This document shows, piece by piece, positions 1-8,850 of a DNA stretch of 32,549 bases (positions are counted from its first letter, which is position 1; each line of letters opens with the position of its first letter). The notes under the pieces are model-generated. The model did no database searches. It was not told the DNA's origin and saw only the letters and a list, made by a program, of their open reading frames with translations. The translations under genes and the position numbers were made by a program. Source of the DNA: DASYQV01 sp036005125 (GTDB lineage: Bacteria; Acidobacteriota; Vicinamibacteria; Vicinamibacterales; UBA2999); the NCBI GenBank assembly GCA_036005125.1, contig DASYQV010000185.1, positions 1 to 32,549 of the forward strand, given 5' to 3'.

Positions 1-33
1 GGTCTGACCCCGTTCTGACCCTGGTCTGACCCC
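1..33. repeat. Three tandem 11-base units of the GGTCTGACCCC type
   Basis: Three consecutive 11-base units (GGTCTGACCCC, GTTCTGACCCT, GGTCTGACCCC) begin the window, so the array may extend to the left. The unit contains the near-palindrome GGTCTGACC. It lies about 50 bases before the first gene. No transposase is visible beside it. Confidence 0.6.
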
Positions 34-84
34 GATGAGCCCATCGCTCCTCGTCCTGCACATTGGCAGGACAGAGGGGGATAC

Positions 85-765
85 ATGACTCACTGCTCGA
101 CCCACGTTCGCGCTCACCACAGCCTCCTGGCGCGTCCGGAAAAACGGCTGCTCGTCTGGCTCGCCCATCGCCTGCCGGCGCGCATGACCTCGGACCATCT
201 GACCCTGCTCGCGCTCGTCGCGATGGGCGTTGCCGGCGGCGCCTACGCGACTGCGCGTTGGGATCCTCGCGCGCTATGGGTAGTTATTGCGGCTCTGGCG
301 GTCAACTGGTTCGGCGACAGCCTTGACGGCACGCTCGCGCGGGTCAGGAGGGCGGAGCGGCCGCGCTACGGGTTTTACGTCGATCACGTGCTCGATATCG
401 TCGGCATCAGCCTGCTACTCACTGGCCTCGCTTGCTCCGGGTTCATGACGCCGCTCGTCGCGTTGGCGCTGCTCGTGGCGTATCTGCTGGTCGCCGCGGA
501 GGTGTTCCTCGCGACGGCGGCAAACGGGACCTTCCGCATGTCCTTTCTCGGGTTCGGCCCGACGGAGCTCCGTCTCCTGCTCGCGATGGGGACGTTCGCG
601 TTGGCCGGAGACCCGCACGTGGATCTCGGCATGTTTGGACGCTATCAACTGTTCGACGTCGGAGGGACGGTCGCCACGATGGGCCTCCTCGTGGCGCTTA
701 TGTCTGCGGTCGTGGCCAACAGACGACGGCTGGCGAAGCTCGAACCCTGCCGCCGCACAGCTTGA
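85..765 (+). CDS. CDP-alcohol phosphatidyltransferase family membrane protein
   Basis: The 226-residue protein carries the full CDP-alcohol phosphotransferase signature: D78, D81-G82, A85-R86, G96, D100 and D104, matching DxxDGxxAR...GxxxDxxxD. This family transfers a phospho-alcohol or phosphatidyl group from a CDP-linked donor in the cytoplasmic membrane, with the aspartates binding the metal and substrate. Several hydrophobic segments follow the motif (roughly 105-125, 130-150, 165-180 and 195-215). The start at 85 is supported by a strong Shine-Dalgarno stretch, AGAGGGGG at 73-80. The acceptor alcohol cannot be read from sequence; phosphatidylglycerolphosphate, inositol phosphate or another head group are all possible. 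It is followed by uvrA with no functional link. A second, divergent family member lies at 14888-15655. Confidence 0.85.
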   Translation: MTHCSTHVRAHHSLLARPEKRLLVWLAHRLPARMTSDHLTLLALVAMGVAGGAYATARWDPRALWVVIAALAVNWFGDSLDGTLARVRRAERPRYGFYVDHVLDIVGISLLLTGLACSGFMTPLVALALLVAYLLVAAEVFLATAANGTFRMSFLGFGPTELRLLLAMGTFALAGDPHVDLGMFGRYQLFDVGGTVATMGLLVALMSAVVANRRRLAKLEPCRRTA

Positions 766-836
766 ATACCTCGACCGCGCGGTAGTACCATTCTTCTCTT
801 ACCGCTTCCGAGAAATTGGTTCCATGGGTACCCAGG

Positions 837-3830
837 ATGGCTGACCCCAAGCCCACCACCCGCGGTCCGCTCGTCGTTCGCGGCGCACGGACTCATAACC
901 TCAAGAACATCGACCTGACACTACCGTCGGGCCGCTTGATCATCATCACTGGCGTCAGCGGGTCGGGGAAGTCGTCGCTCGCCTTCGACACGATCTACGC
1001 GGAGGGGCAGCGTCGCTACGTCGAGTCTCTCTCGGCCTACGCCCGGCAGTTCCTCGAGCGGATGGAAAAACCGGACGTCGATCGCATCGAAGGTATCTGC
1101 CCCGCCATTGCTATCCGGCAGAAGAACAGCGTACGCAACCCGCGATCGACCGTCGGCACGACGACCGAGATCCACGATTACATGCGGCTGCTCTACGCGC
1201 GCGTGGGCCGGACGTTCTGCCGCCAGTGCGGGCAGGAAGTGGTTCGCGAGACGGCCGAAGTGGTGGCGCGCCGCCTCGGCGAGTTGCCAGCCGGGTCGCG
1301 CGTGATGATCGGCTTCGAGATGCCGGTCGTGGCCATGCCGACGGAGCTGCACGTTGCCGAGGTCGACGAGGTGACAAGCCAGGACGTCGAACCTGCGGTC
1401 GCGAAGCCGGCGAAATCGGCGGTCGTCGATCAGATCACCGAGACGCTCAACACGCTGCGGCGGCGCGGATATGGGCGCGTGCTGCTCGATGGCCGCGCCG
1501 TGGCATTCGAGGAGATTGACGTGGCGTCCCTGCGCGATCGCACGACGCTCGAAGTCGTGGTCGACCGTCTGCGCATCGAGGGCGACCTGCGCAGCCGGCT
1601 CACGGATTCGATCGAGACGTCGTATCGCGAAGGCGGCGGGGCTGCGTTCGCGATTGTGTTTCCCGAGCGGCAGGCGGCGAGTGCGGGATCAGGCGGTCCG
1701 AGCGAGGAGCGGACGACAAACGCCGCATCTAAAGATGCGGCCGACGAACGACATGCGGCCTACGAACGCCTCGAATTCTCCGAGCGCTTCGAATGCCGTC
1801 CCTGCGGGATCGCGTACGAGACGCCGCAGCCGAGGCTGTTCTCGTTCAACAATCCGTTCGGCGCCTGCCCTACGTGCCACGGCTTCGGGAATGTCATCGA
1901 GCTCGACATGGATCTGGTGGTGCCGGACCGGTCGAAATCGATCAATCACGGCGCCATCGAGCCATGGAGCAAGCCGCACTATCGGGCGCAGCTCGCGGAC
2001 CTCAAGCGCGCCGTTCGCAAGAGCGGCGTCCGTCTCGACGTGCCCTGGGCGGATTTGACCGATGAAGAGCGGCAGTTCGTCATCGACGGCGACGGCGACT
2101 ATGAAGGGATTCGCGGCTTTTTCCGGTGGCTCGAACGGAAGAAGTACAAGGTCCACGTCCGCGTGTTCCTGAGCCGGTATCGCGGGTACCTCGCGTGCCC
2201 GGACTGTGGCGGCGCCCGACTCCGGCGCGAGGCGCGGGATGTGCGGGTCGGCGGCCGGACGCTCGACGAGGTCTCGGCGTTCACCGTGCATGGGGCGCAG
2301 CGCTTTTTCGAGGAGCTCCAGCTTACGGAAAAGGAGGCTGCGGTTGCCGAGAAGGTGCTGCGCGAGATCCGCCGTCGTCTGGCATTCCTGAGCGACGTCG
2401 GCCTCGACTACCTGACGCTCGATCGGCTGTCGTCGACGCTGTCCGGGGGCGAGTCGCAGCGCATCAACCTGGCAACGTCGCTCGGCTCCGCGCTGGTCGG
2501 CACGCTCTACGTGCTCGATGAGCCGTCAATCGGCCTTCACGCCCGCGATAATCAGCGGCTGATCGACATCCTCCGGCAGCTTCGCGATCAGGGCAACACG
2601 GTGCTCGTGGTCGAGCACGACGAGGACATGATTCGCGTGGCCGACCATGTCGTCGACATCGGACTCGGCGCCGGTGAACAGGGAGGCCGGGTTGTCTACT
2701 CCGGCGATCTCGAAGGCCTGCTGCAGGAACAACGGTCGCTGACGGCAAAGTATCTCCGCAACGAGCTCGCGATCCCGGTGCCGAACACACGGCGCAAGGG
2801 ACTCGTGCAGAAAATCCGCCTGATCGGGGCAAGCGAGCACAATCTGCGCGACATCGACGTTCAGATCCCGCTCAACGCCCTCACGTGCGTGACCGGGGTC
2901 AGCGGCTCCGGGAAATCGACATTGGTGCACGACGTGCTGTACGCCGCAATCAAGCGGGCGAAAGGCGACTGGGATCGCCGTGTCGGCACCTTCCGCAAGC
3001 TCGAGGGTCTCGAGTACATCACCGATGTCGTGCTGGTGGATCAGGCACCGATAGGCCGCACGCCGCGGTCGAACCCGGTGACCTACCTCAAGGCATTCGA
3101 CCCGATCCGCGAGCTCTTCGCTTCGACCAAGGACGCGCGGTCGCGGGGACTCACGGCAAGTCATTTTTCGTTCAACGTGCCGGGTGGCCGGTGCGAGGCC
3201 TGTCAGGGTGAGGGCGAGGTGCGGGTGGAGATGCAGTTTCTCGCCGACGTCTTCGTCCCGTGCGAGCAGTGCGACGGGATGCGTTTCAAGCCGCAGGTGC
3301 TGGAGGTGCGCTATCGCGGGAAGACCGTTCATCAGGTGCTGGACATGACCGTGCGCGAGGCGCTCACCTTCTTCAGCCAGTCGCCCAAGGTGCTGCGGCG
3401 CCTGCAGGTGCTCGACGAGATCGGCCTCGGATATCTGCGTCTCGGTCAGCCCGCAACGACCCTGTCGGGCGGCGAGGCGCAGCGCATCAAGATCGCCGCA
3501 CACCTCTCGTCGGTCGGCGGCGAGCGTCTGCTCTACATCCTCGACGAGCCGACGACAGGCCTGCACTTCGATGACATCGCGAAACTGCTGGCCGCGTTCC
3601 GGAAGCTCGTCGAGGCGGGGCACACGCTGGTCGTGATCGAGCACAACCTCGACGTCGTCAAGACGGCGGACTACGTCATCGATCTGGGCCCCGAAGGCGG
3701 AGCGGACGGCGGCCAGGTGGTGGCCAGCGGCACGCCCGAGCAGATCGCGCAGGTGGAGGGGTCGCACACAGGTCGTGCGTTGCAGCAGGTGCTCGCGGCG
3801 GGCCGCGCCAACGCCTATGCCGCGCGGTAG
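837..3830 (+). CDS. uvrA: UvrABC excinuclease subunit A
   Basis: UvrA is the damage-recognition ATPase of nucleotide excision repair. It is a cytoplasmic dimer that loads UvrB on lesions. The 997-residue protein has two ABC modules: Walker A GVSGSGKSS near residue 39, LSGGESQR near 537, a second Walker A GVSGSGKST near 687, and LSGGEAQR near 878. Cysteine pairs for zinc are present (CRPC and CPTC about 20 residues apart, CPDC, and CEAC/CEQC). ATG 837 is preferred over an in-frame TTG at 816 because the family starts a few residues before VVRGAREHNL-like sequence. The protein is somewhat longer than the roughly 940 residues of E. coli UvrA. Part of the excess is residues about 296-311, which are encoded by a palindromic repeat otherwise found between genes (see 1722-1768). 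The end overlaps the glycosylase gene by 14 bases. uvrC lies at 15803. Confidence 0.97.
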   Translation: MADPKPTTRGPLVVRGARTHNLKNIDLTLPSGRLIIITGVSGSGKSSLAFDTIYAEGQRRYVESLSAYARQFLERMEKPDVDRIEGICPAIAIRQKNSVRNPRSTVGTTTEIHDYMRLLYARVGRTFCRQCGQEVVRETAEVVARRLGELPAGSRVMIGFEMPVVAMPTELHVAEVDEVTSQDVEPAVAKPAKSAVVDQITETLNTLRRRGYGRVLLDGRAVAFEEIDVASLRDRTTLEVVVDRLRIEGDLRSRLTDSIETSYREGGGAAFAIVFPERQAASAGSGGPSEERTTNAASKDAADERHAAYERLEFSERFECRPCGIAYETPQPRLFSFNNPFGACPTCHGFGNVIELDMDLVVPDRSKSINHGAIEPWSKPHYRAQLADLKRAVRKSGVRLDVPWADLTDEERQFVIDGDGDYEGIRGFFRWLERKKYKVHVRVFLSRYRGYLACPDCGGARLRREARDVRVGGRTLDEVSAFTVHGAQRFFEELQLTEKEAAVAEKVLREIRRRLAFLSDVGLDYLTLDRLSSTLSGGESQRINLATSLGSALVGTLYVLDEPSIGLHARDNQRLIDILRQLRDQGNTVLVVEHDEDMIRVADHVVDIGLGAGEQGGRVVYSGDLEGLLQEQRSLTAKYLRNELAIPVPNTRRKGLVQKIRLIGASEHNLRDIDVQIPLNALTCVTGVSGSGKSTLVHDVLYAAIKRAKGDWDRRVGTFRKLEGLEYITDVVLVDQAPIGRTPRSNPVTYLKAFDPIRELFASTKDARSRGLTASHFSFNVPGGRCEACQGEGEVRVEMQFLADVFVPCEQCDGMRFKPQVLEVRYRGKTVHQVLDMTVREALTFFSQSPKVLRRLQVLDEIGLGYLRLGQPATTLSGGEAQRIKIAAHLSSVGGERLLYILDEPTTGLHFDDIAKLLAAFRKLVEAGHTLVVIEHNLDVVKTADYVIDLGPEGGADGGQVVASGTPEQIAQVEGSHTGRALQQVLAAGRANAYAAR
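1722..1768 (+). repeat. Palindromic repeat copy embedded in frame in uvrA
   Basis: The perfect palindrome GCCGCATCTAAAGATGCGGC (1722-1741) is followed by CGACGAACGAC and then ATGCGGCCTACGAACG. The same order of blocks occurs between scpB and rluB at 20968-21015, with TACGTACG in place of GACGAACG/TACGAACG and one base less in the uvrA copy. It is translated as part of UvrA (NAASKDAADERHAAYER) and leaves the reading frame open. Confidence 0.85.
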
Positions 3831-4443
3831 AAGCGTCGTCCGATTACCGCGCGATTTCTACGAACGTCCGACGTTGAAGGTCGCCGAGGAGCTTCTCGGG
3901 AAGGTGCTCGTCCATCGCACGTCGGGCGGCACTGCGGCCGGGATGATCGTCGAGGCGGAGGCGTATATTGGCGAAGACGATCCCGCGTGTCACGCGGCGC
4001 CAGGTCCGACGGACCGCAACGAGCCGCTGTACGGCGAGCCGGGGATCGCGTACGTGTACCTGAATTACGGTGTTCACTATCTCGTGAACGCGGTGACAGA
4101 GGAAGCAGGGAGTCCGGCCGCCGTGCTCCTTCGCGCCCTCGAGCCCGTGGACGGCATTCCGCTCATGACGAGACGGCGGGCGCCGGACGGGCGCCACGTC
4201 GCGGCGCAGGATCTGTGTCGCGGACCGGGCAATCTGACGCGAGCCCTCGGGATCACGATCGCGGAGAACCGGCTCGATCTCACAACAAGCCAGCTCTACA
4301 TCGAGGACCGCGGGGTCACGGCGGCCCGCGTGGCGTGGGGGCCGCGGATCGGGATTCGCGTTGGCGTGGAACGACCGTGGCGATGCTGGGTTGCGGGTAA
4401 TCGAAGCGTGTCGGGGCGCGGCAGCGGCCGCGGCCATTCATGA
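3817..4443 (+). CDS. 3-methyladenine DNA glycosylase (AAG/MPG family)
   Basis: This 208-residue protein belongs to the alkyladenine DNA glycosylase family, which removes alkylated or deaminated purines and starts base excision repair. Visible motifs are the N-terminal LPRDFYERPTLKVAEELLGK, the catalytic block VEAEAY with E46 as the expected general base, the substrate-pocket YGVHYLVNAV, and GPGNLTRALGI near residue 140. Length is normal for bacterial members. ATG 3817 overlaps the uvrA stop by 14 bases, so translation is probably coupled to uvrA and the two repair genes form an operon. The last two codons before the TGA stop (4441-4443) and the stop itself fall in a heptamer array that starts at 4436, so the array has shaped the C-terminus. 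Confidence 0.93.
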   Translation: MPRGRSVVRLPRDFYERPTLKVAEELLGKVLVHRTSGGTAAGMIVEAEAYIGEDDPACHAAPGPTDRNEPLYGEPGIAYVYLNYGVHYLVNAVTEEAGSPAAVLLRALEPVDGIPLMTRRRAPDGRHVAAQDLCRGPGNLTRALGITIAENRLDLTTSQLYIEDRGVTAARVAWGPRIGIRVGVERPWRCWVAGNRSVSGRGSGRGHS

Positions 4444-4507
4444 TTCATGATTCATGATTGCGCCTTGAAATCACGAATCATGAATCAAGAATCACGAATC
4501 ACGAATC
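4436..4507. repeat. Opposed heptamer array (ATTCATG type) between the glycosylase gene and leuC
   Basis: Tandem ATTCATG units at 4436-4459 are followed by a short spacer. An opposed arm of AATCATG, AATCAAG and AATCACG units then runs at 4470-4507. The two arms are reverse complements with mismatches and could form a long imperfect hairpin. The glycosylase stop codon lies inside the left arm. There is no T tract typical of an intrinsic terminator. Confidence 0.8.
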
Positions 4508-4514
4508 CACGCCG

Positions 4515-4523
4515 TGCTAGGAT
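4515..4523 (+). promoter_or_regulatory. Extended -10 candidate before leuC
   Basis: TG-C-TAGGAT matches an extended -10 element (TGnTAnnnT) and ends 23 bases before the leuC ATG. No clear -35 is seen because the heptamer array occupies that position. Similar TGnTAnnnT strings precede several other genes in the window. Confidence 0.4.
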
Positions 4524-4546
4524 GACGCCGAATTCACGGGTGCGCC

Positions 4547-5950
4547 ATGGGACAGACACTTCTCGAAAAGGTATGGGATCTCCACACAGTGCGCACGCTG
4601 CCGACCGGGCAGACGCAGTTGTTCATCGGGCTGCACCTGGTGCACGAGGTCACGAGCCCGCAGGCATTCGATGCCCTTCGCGCCCGCGGGTGGCGCGTGG
4701 CGTTCCCGCAGCGGACATTCGCGACCGTCGATCACATCGTCCCGACGCGCGAGCGGAAACGTCCGTTTCTCGACCTCATGGCCGAGGACATGATGGCGGC
4801 GCTCGAACGGAACTGTCGCGAGTTCGGCGTGCCTCTGTGGAATCTCGGCGACGAGCGACAGGGGATCGTGCACGTCATCGGGCCGGAGACCGGGCTCACG
4901 CAGCCGGGCCTGACCATCGCATGCGGCGACAGCCACACGTCCACGCATGGGGCCTTCGGCGCGATCGCGCTGGGGATTGGCACCTCGCAGGTCCGCGACG
5001 TGCTGGCCACTCAGTGTCTCGCGATTGAACCGCTGCGCGTCCGCCGCATCCGCATCAACGGCGAGCTGCCGCATGGCGTCTACGCGAAAGACGTGATCCT
5101 CGCCATCATCCGGAAGCTCGGCGTACGCGGCGGGGTGGGCTATGCGTACGAATACGCAGGCGATACCGTGAGTCGCATGTCGATGGACGAGCGGATGACG
5201 ATGTGCAACATGTCCATCGAAGGGGGCGCGCGAGTCGGCTATGTCAATCCCGATGAAACGACGTTCCGCTTTCTCGAGGGACGTCCATTTGCTCCGCCGG
5301 GAGATGCCTTCGCCGCCGCGCGCGCATGGTGGTCGTCGCTCGCGTCGGACGCCGACGCGAGATATGACGACGACGTGGAGCTTGGCGCGGAAGCGCTGAG
5401 GCCGATCGTCACCTGGGGCACTAATCCGGGACAATCCGTTGGCGTGGACGAATCGATTCCGGTCCCGGAGGAGGTACCTGAGGTGGAACGGCCGGGAATC
5501 AGGGACGCGCTCGACTACATGGGGTTCAGCCCGGGGCAGGGTGTCGAGGGGGTGAAGATCGACGTCGCGTTCATCGGCTCGTGCACCAACGCGCGGCTGT
5601 CCGACTTGCGCGAAGCCGCGCGAATCGTCCGGGGACGGCGCGTCGCGCCGCACGTGAAGGCGCTTGTCGTGCCCGGGTCGGCTTCGGTGCAGCACGCCGC
5701 GGAACGCGAGGGTCTCGACGAGGTTTTCCGCGAGGCGGGATTCGACTGGCGTGAAGCAGGCTGCTCGATGTGTCTTGGCATGAATCCTGACAAGCTCGAA
5801 GGCCGCCAGGTGTGTGCCTCGTCGTCGAACCGGAATTTCAAAGGACGGCAGGGAAGTCCAACCGGCAGAACGCTGCTGATGAGCCCGGCGATGGTTGCCG
5901 CCGCGGCCCTGGCCGGCGAGGTCGTCGACGTGCGGGAGATTGTGCAGTGA
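4547..5950 (+). CDS. leuC: 3-isopropylmalate dehydratase large subunit
   Basis: LeuC with LeuD isomerises 2-isopropylmalate to 3-isopropylmalate in leucine biosynthesis. The 467-residue protein is full length for the aconitase-like family. The three cluster-binding cysteines are present: C346 in GSCTNARLSDL, and C406 and C409 in GCSMCLGMNPDKL. They sit at almost the same positions as in E. coli LeuC. Other family blocks are HLVHEVTSPQAF near residue 31, CGDSHTSTHGAFG near 126 and SSSNRNFKGRQG near the end. The leuD GTG overlaps the leuC stop in GTGA, which implies coupled translation. ATG 4547 has no strong Shine-Dalgarno sequence, but it starts in the usual family position. The homocitrate/homoaconitate branch cannot be fully excluded, but leuA downstream supports leucine. 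Confidence 0.95.
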   Translation: MGQTLLEKVWDLHTVRTLPTGQTQLFIGLHLVHEVTSPQAFDALRARGWRVAFPQRTFATVDHIVPTRERKRPFLDLMAEDMMAALERNCREFGVPLWNLGDERQGIVHVIGPETGLTQPGLTIACGDSHTSTHGAFGAIALGIGTSQVRDVLATQCLAIEPLRVRRIRINGELPHGVYAKDVILAIIRKLGVRGGVGYAYEYAGDTVSRMSMDERMTMCNMSIEGGARVGYVNPDETTFRFLEGRPFAPPGDAFAAARAWWSSLASDADARYDDDVELGAEALRPIVTWGTNPGQSVGVDESIPVPEEVPEVERPGIRDALDYMGFSPGQGVEGVKIDVAFIGSCTNARLSDLREAARIVRGRRVAPHVKALVVPGSASVQHAAEREGLDEVFREAGFDWREAGCSMCLGMNPDKLEGRQVCASSSNRNFKGRQGSPTGRTLLMSPAMVAAAALAGEVVDVREIVQ

Positions 5951-6561
5951 TCGAGGCGGCACATCGAATCACGTCGGTCGAGGGCACTGCGCTGCCGCTT
6001 CGCGGCGACGATATCGACACGGACCGGATCATCCCCGCGCGCTACCTGCGCGCGATCACGTTCGAGGGCATGGAACGTCACGTCTTCGAGGATGATCGGA
6101 AGGCGTCCGCGCATCCATTCGACGATCCACGCTTTGCGGGCGCGCGCATCCTCCTGGTCAATGGCAACTTCGGATGTGGATCCTCGCGCGAGCACGCGCC
6201 GCAGGCGATCTATCGGTGGGGCATTCGGGCGATCGTGGGTGAGTCGTTCTCCGACATTTTCTTCGGCAACTCGGTGGCCATCGGCCTCCCATGCGTGACC
6301 GCGACGCGCGCGGATCTCGACGCGTTGATGGCTCTCGTCGACAGACGTCCGCGCACAACGGTTCGTGTCGATCTCGCGCGTCTGATCCTGGAATCCGACA
6401 CCATGACGTTCGAGGTCCGGCTCCCGTTGCCGACGCAGCAGGCGTTCGTGTCCGGTACCTGGGACACCACCGGCATGATGCTGGAGCGGTTCGGCGAGGT
6501 TCGTGCGGCCGCCGAGCGCCTGCCGTACATCAAGGGGTTCTCCGCGGCTCCACGACTGTAA
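5947..6561 (+). CDS. leuD: 3-isopropylmalate dehydratase small subunit
   Basis: This 204-residue protein is the swivelling small subunit that pairs with LeuC. The start is the GTG at 5947, which overlaps the leuC stop by four bases and gives the expected N-terminus before DDIDTDRIIPARYL. The conserved GCGSSREHAPQAI block (substrate-binding loop) is present near residue 77, followed by ESFSDIFFGNSVAIGLP. Length is normal for bacterial LeuD. The 3' end overlaps the 3' end of the convergent LysR-type gene by 32 bases, so the two transcripts would be antisense to each other at their ends. No leuB gene is present in the window, so that step must be encoded elsewhere. Confidence 0.95.
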   Translation: MIEAAHRITSVEGTALPLRGDDIDTDRIIPARYLRAITFEGMERHVFEDDRKASAHPFDDPRFAGARILLVNGNFGCGSSREHAPQAIYRWGIRAIVGESFSDIFFGNSVAIGLPCVTATRADLDALMALVDRRPRTTVRVDLARLILESDTMTFEVRLPLPTQQAFVSGTWDTTGMMLERFGEVRAAAERLPYIKGFSAAPRL

Positions 6562-7414
6562 GAAACGCGGTGGCGGCGTGCGAGCGCTCGCCGGCCTTGC
6601 GGTAGATAAGGCGGATCTGACGGCGGAGCCGGACCTCCGGGACCTGCAGCGCCACCAGCTCACCACGCTCGATTTCCGCCTCCGCGCAGCGCCGGGGCAG
6701 GAGGGCCACCCCGAGCTGCATGGCCACCGCGCGCTTGATTCCTTCGAGGCTGGGCAGCGACACGAGGATGTTCGCGGGGATGTGATGCTGCTCGAACATG
6801 CGCAGCACGCGCTCGCGGACATGCGACGGATCGTTGTGAGCGATCACCGTCTGGCGCGCGCATTCGGCCAGGGTCACCTCGTGCCGTTCGGCGAGGGGGC
6901 TCGACGGGTGGACCAGCATCACCAGCTCGTCGTGGCCGAGCACGACCGCTCGCAACCCCGGCTCCGCCGGTTGGAACGTCATCACGCCAAAATCAAGGCT
7001 GCCCTGCGCCACCTCGGCGCCGAGCTGCCTGGCGTGGATGCGACGCACGTCGACGTGGACGAGCGGATGCGCGTCGCGGAAGCGGGCGATGAGCGGCAGC
7101 ACGGCATGGACGGATGCTTCGTTGGCGCCGATGAGCACGCGCCCGCGTCGCAGGTCCTTCAGGTCGCGCACGGCCGACTCGGCCTCCTCGGAGAGCCTCA
7201 GCAGCCGGTCGGCGTACTCGCGAAGCAGACGCCCGGCCTCGGTGAGCGTCGCGTCCTTCGTGGCGCGGTCGAACAGCCGCTCGCCGAGCGCGTCCTCGAT
7301 GCGCCGGATCGACTGGCTCACCGCGGGCTGCGTGCGGTGGAGCTTCATGGCGGCGCGCGAGAAGCTGCGTTCGGCCGCCACGGTGAGGAAAACGCGCAGT
7401 TCACCGAGCTCCAT
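6530..7414 (-). CDS. LysR-type transcriptional regulator
   Basis: The 294-residue protein has the LysR N-terminal winged helix-turn-helix: FLTVAAERSFSRAAMKLHRTQPAVSQSIRRIEDALG spans about residues 9-44, ending in the typical LGERLF. The remainder (about 92-290) fits the two-lobed periplasmic-binding-like effector domain. ATG 7414 is chosen because it gives the standard LysR start; an upstream in-frame start at 7555 would overlap leuA heavily. It is divergent from leuA with an 83-base AT-rich gap, and convergent with leuD. By family habit it would control its own promoter and the divergent leuA gene, with a small-molecule co-inducer, possibly a leucine-pathway intermediate. That role is inferred from position only. 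Confidence 0.92.
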   Translation of the reverse strand: MELGELRVFLTVAAERSFSRAAMKLHRTQPAVSQSIRRIEDALGERLFDRATKDATLTEAGRLLREYADRLLRLSEEAESAVRDLKDLRRGRVLIGANEASVHAVLPLIARFRDAHPLVHVDVRRIHARQLGAEVAQGSLDFGVMTFQPAEPGLRAVVLGHDELVMLVHPSSPLAERHEVTLAECARQTVIAHNDPSHVRERVLRMFEQHHIPANILVSLPSLEGIKRAVAMQLGVALLPRRCAEAEIERGELVALQVPEVRLRRQIRLIYRKAGERSHAATAFLTVVEPRRTP

Positions 7415-7419
7415 AACGC

Positions 7420-7446
7420 ATTCTAATCCAACAGTAATAAGTATTC
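7420..7446. promoter_or_regulatory. Candidate LysR-type operator region
   Basis: In the divergent lysR-leuA gap this AT-rich segment stands out in a GC-rich genome. It contains a T-N11-A spacing (T7424 to A7436) and the dyad AATA-AG-TATT at 7436-7445. It lies immediately before the leuA -35 hexamer, where LysR-type activators usually bind. Position and composition are the only support. Confidence 0.4.
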
Positions 7447-7448
7447 CT

Positions 7449-7478
7449 TTGACATTATGCAGGCTGGTTTCGTCTACT
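7449..7478 (+). promoter_or_regulatory. Sigma-70 type promoter of leuA
   Basis: TTGACA at 7449-7454 matches the consensus -35 box. With an 18-base spacer, TCTACT at 7473-7478 is the best -10 (4 of 6 bases). A GGAGG ribosome binding site follows at 7488-7492, five bases before the leuA ATG. The weak -10 and long spacer would fit a promoter that needs an activator. Confidence 0.55.
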
Positions 7479-7497
7479 AGGAAGCCTGGAGGCTCCG

Positions 7498-8751
<1,254 letters not shown>

Positions 8752-8760
8752 TAAGGCGTC

Positions 8761-8850
8761 AGGCTTAATGTACGTAGGCCGCATCTTTAGATGCGGCGCC
8801 GGTCCGGGCGCACGCCGCGTCTAAAGACCCGGCCTACGTACGTCAAGCCT
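8761..8850. repeat. Composite palindromic repeat between convergent leuA and mscS
   Basis: Outer arms AGGCTTAATGTACGTAGG (8761-8778) and CCTACGTACGTCAAGCCT (8833-8850) are reverse complements with two mismatches. Between them lie the perfect palindrome GCCGCATCTTTAGATGCGGC (8778-8797) and the near-palindrome GCCGCGTCTAAAGACCCGGC (8814-8833). The mscS stop codon overlaps the right end. The element closes both transcription units. Confidence 0.85.

Noticed and set aside
816..836. Upstream TTG start for uvrA
   Set aside because: It adds seven residues not typical of the family and has no better ribosome binding site than ATG 837.
4517..5962. A 481-codon minus-strand open frame over leuC
   Set aside because: It mirrors leuC, which has all its iron-sulfur cysteines; the reverse translation has no family pattern.
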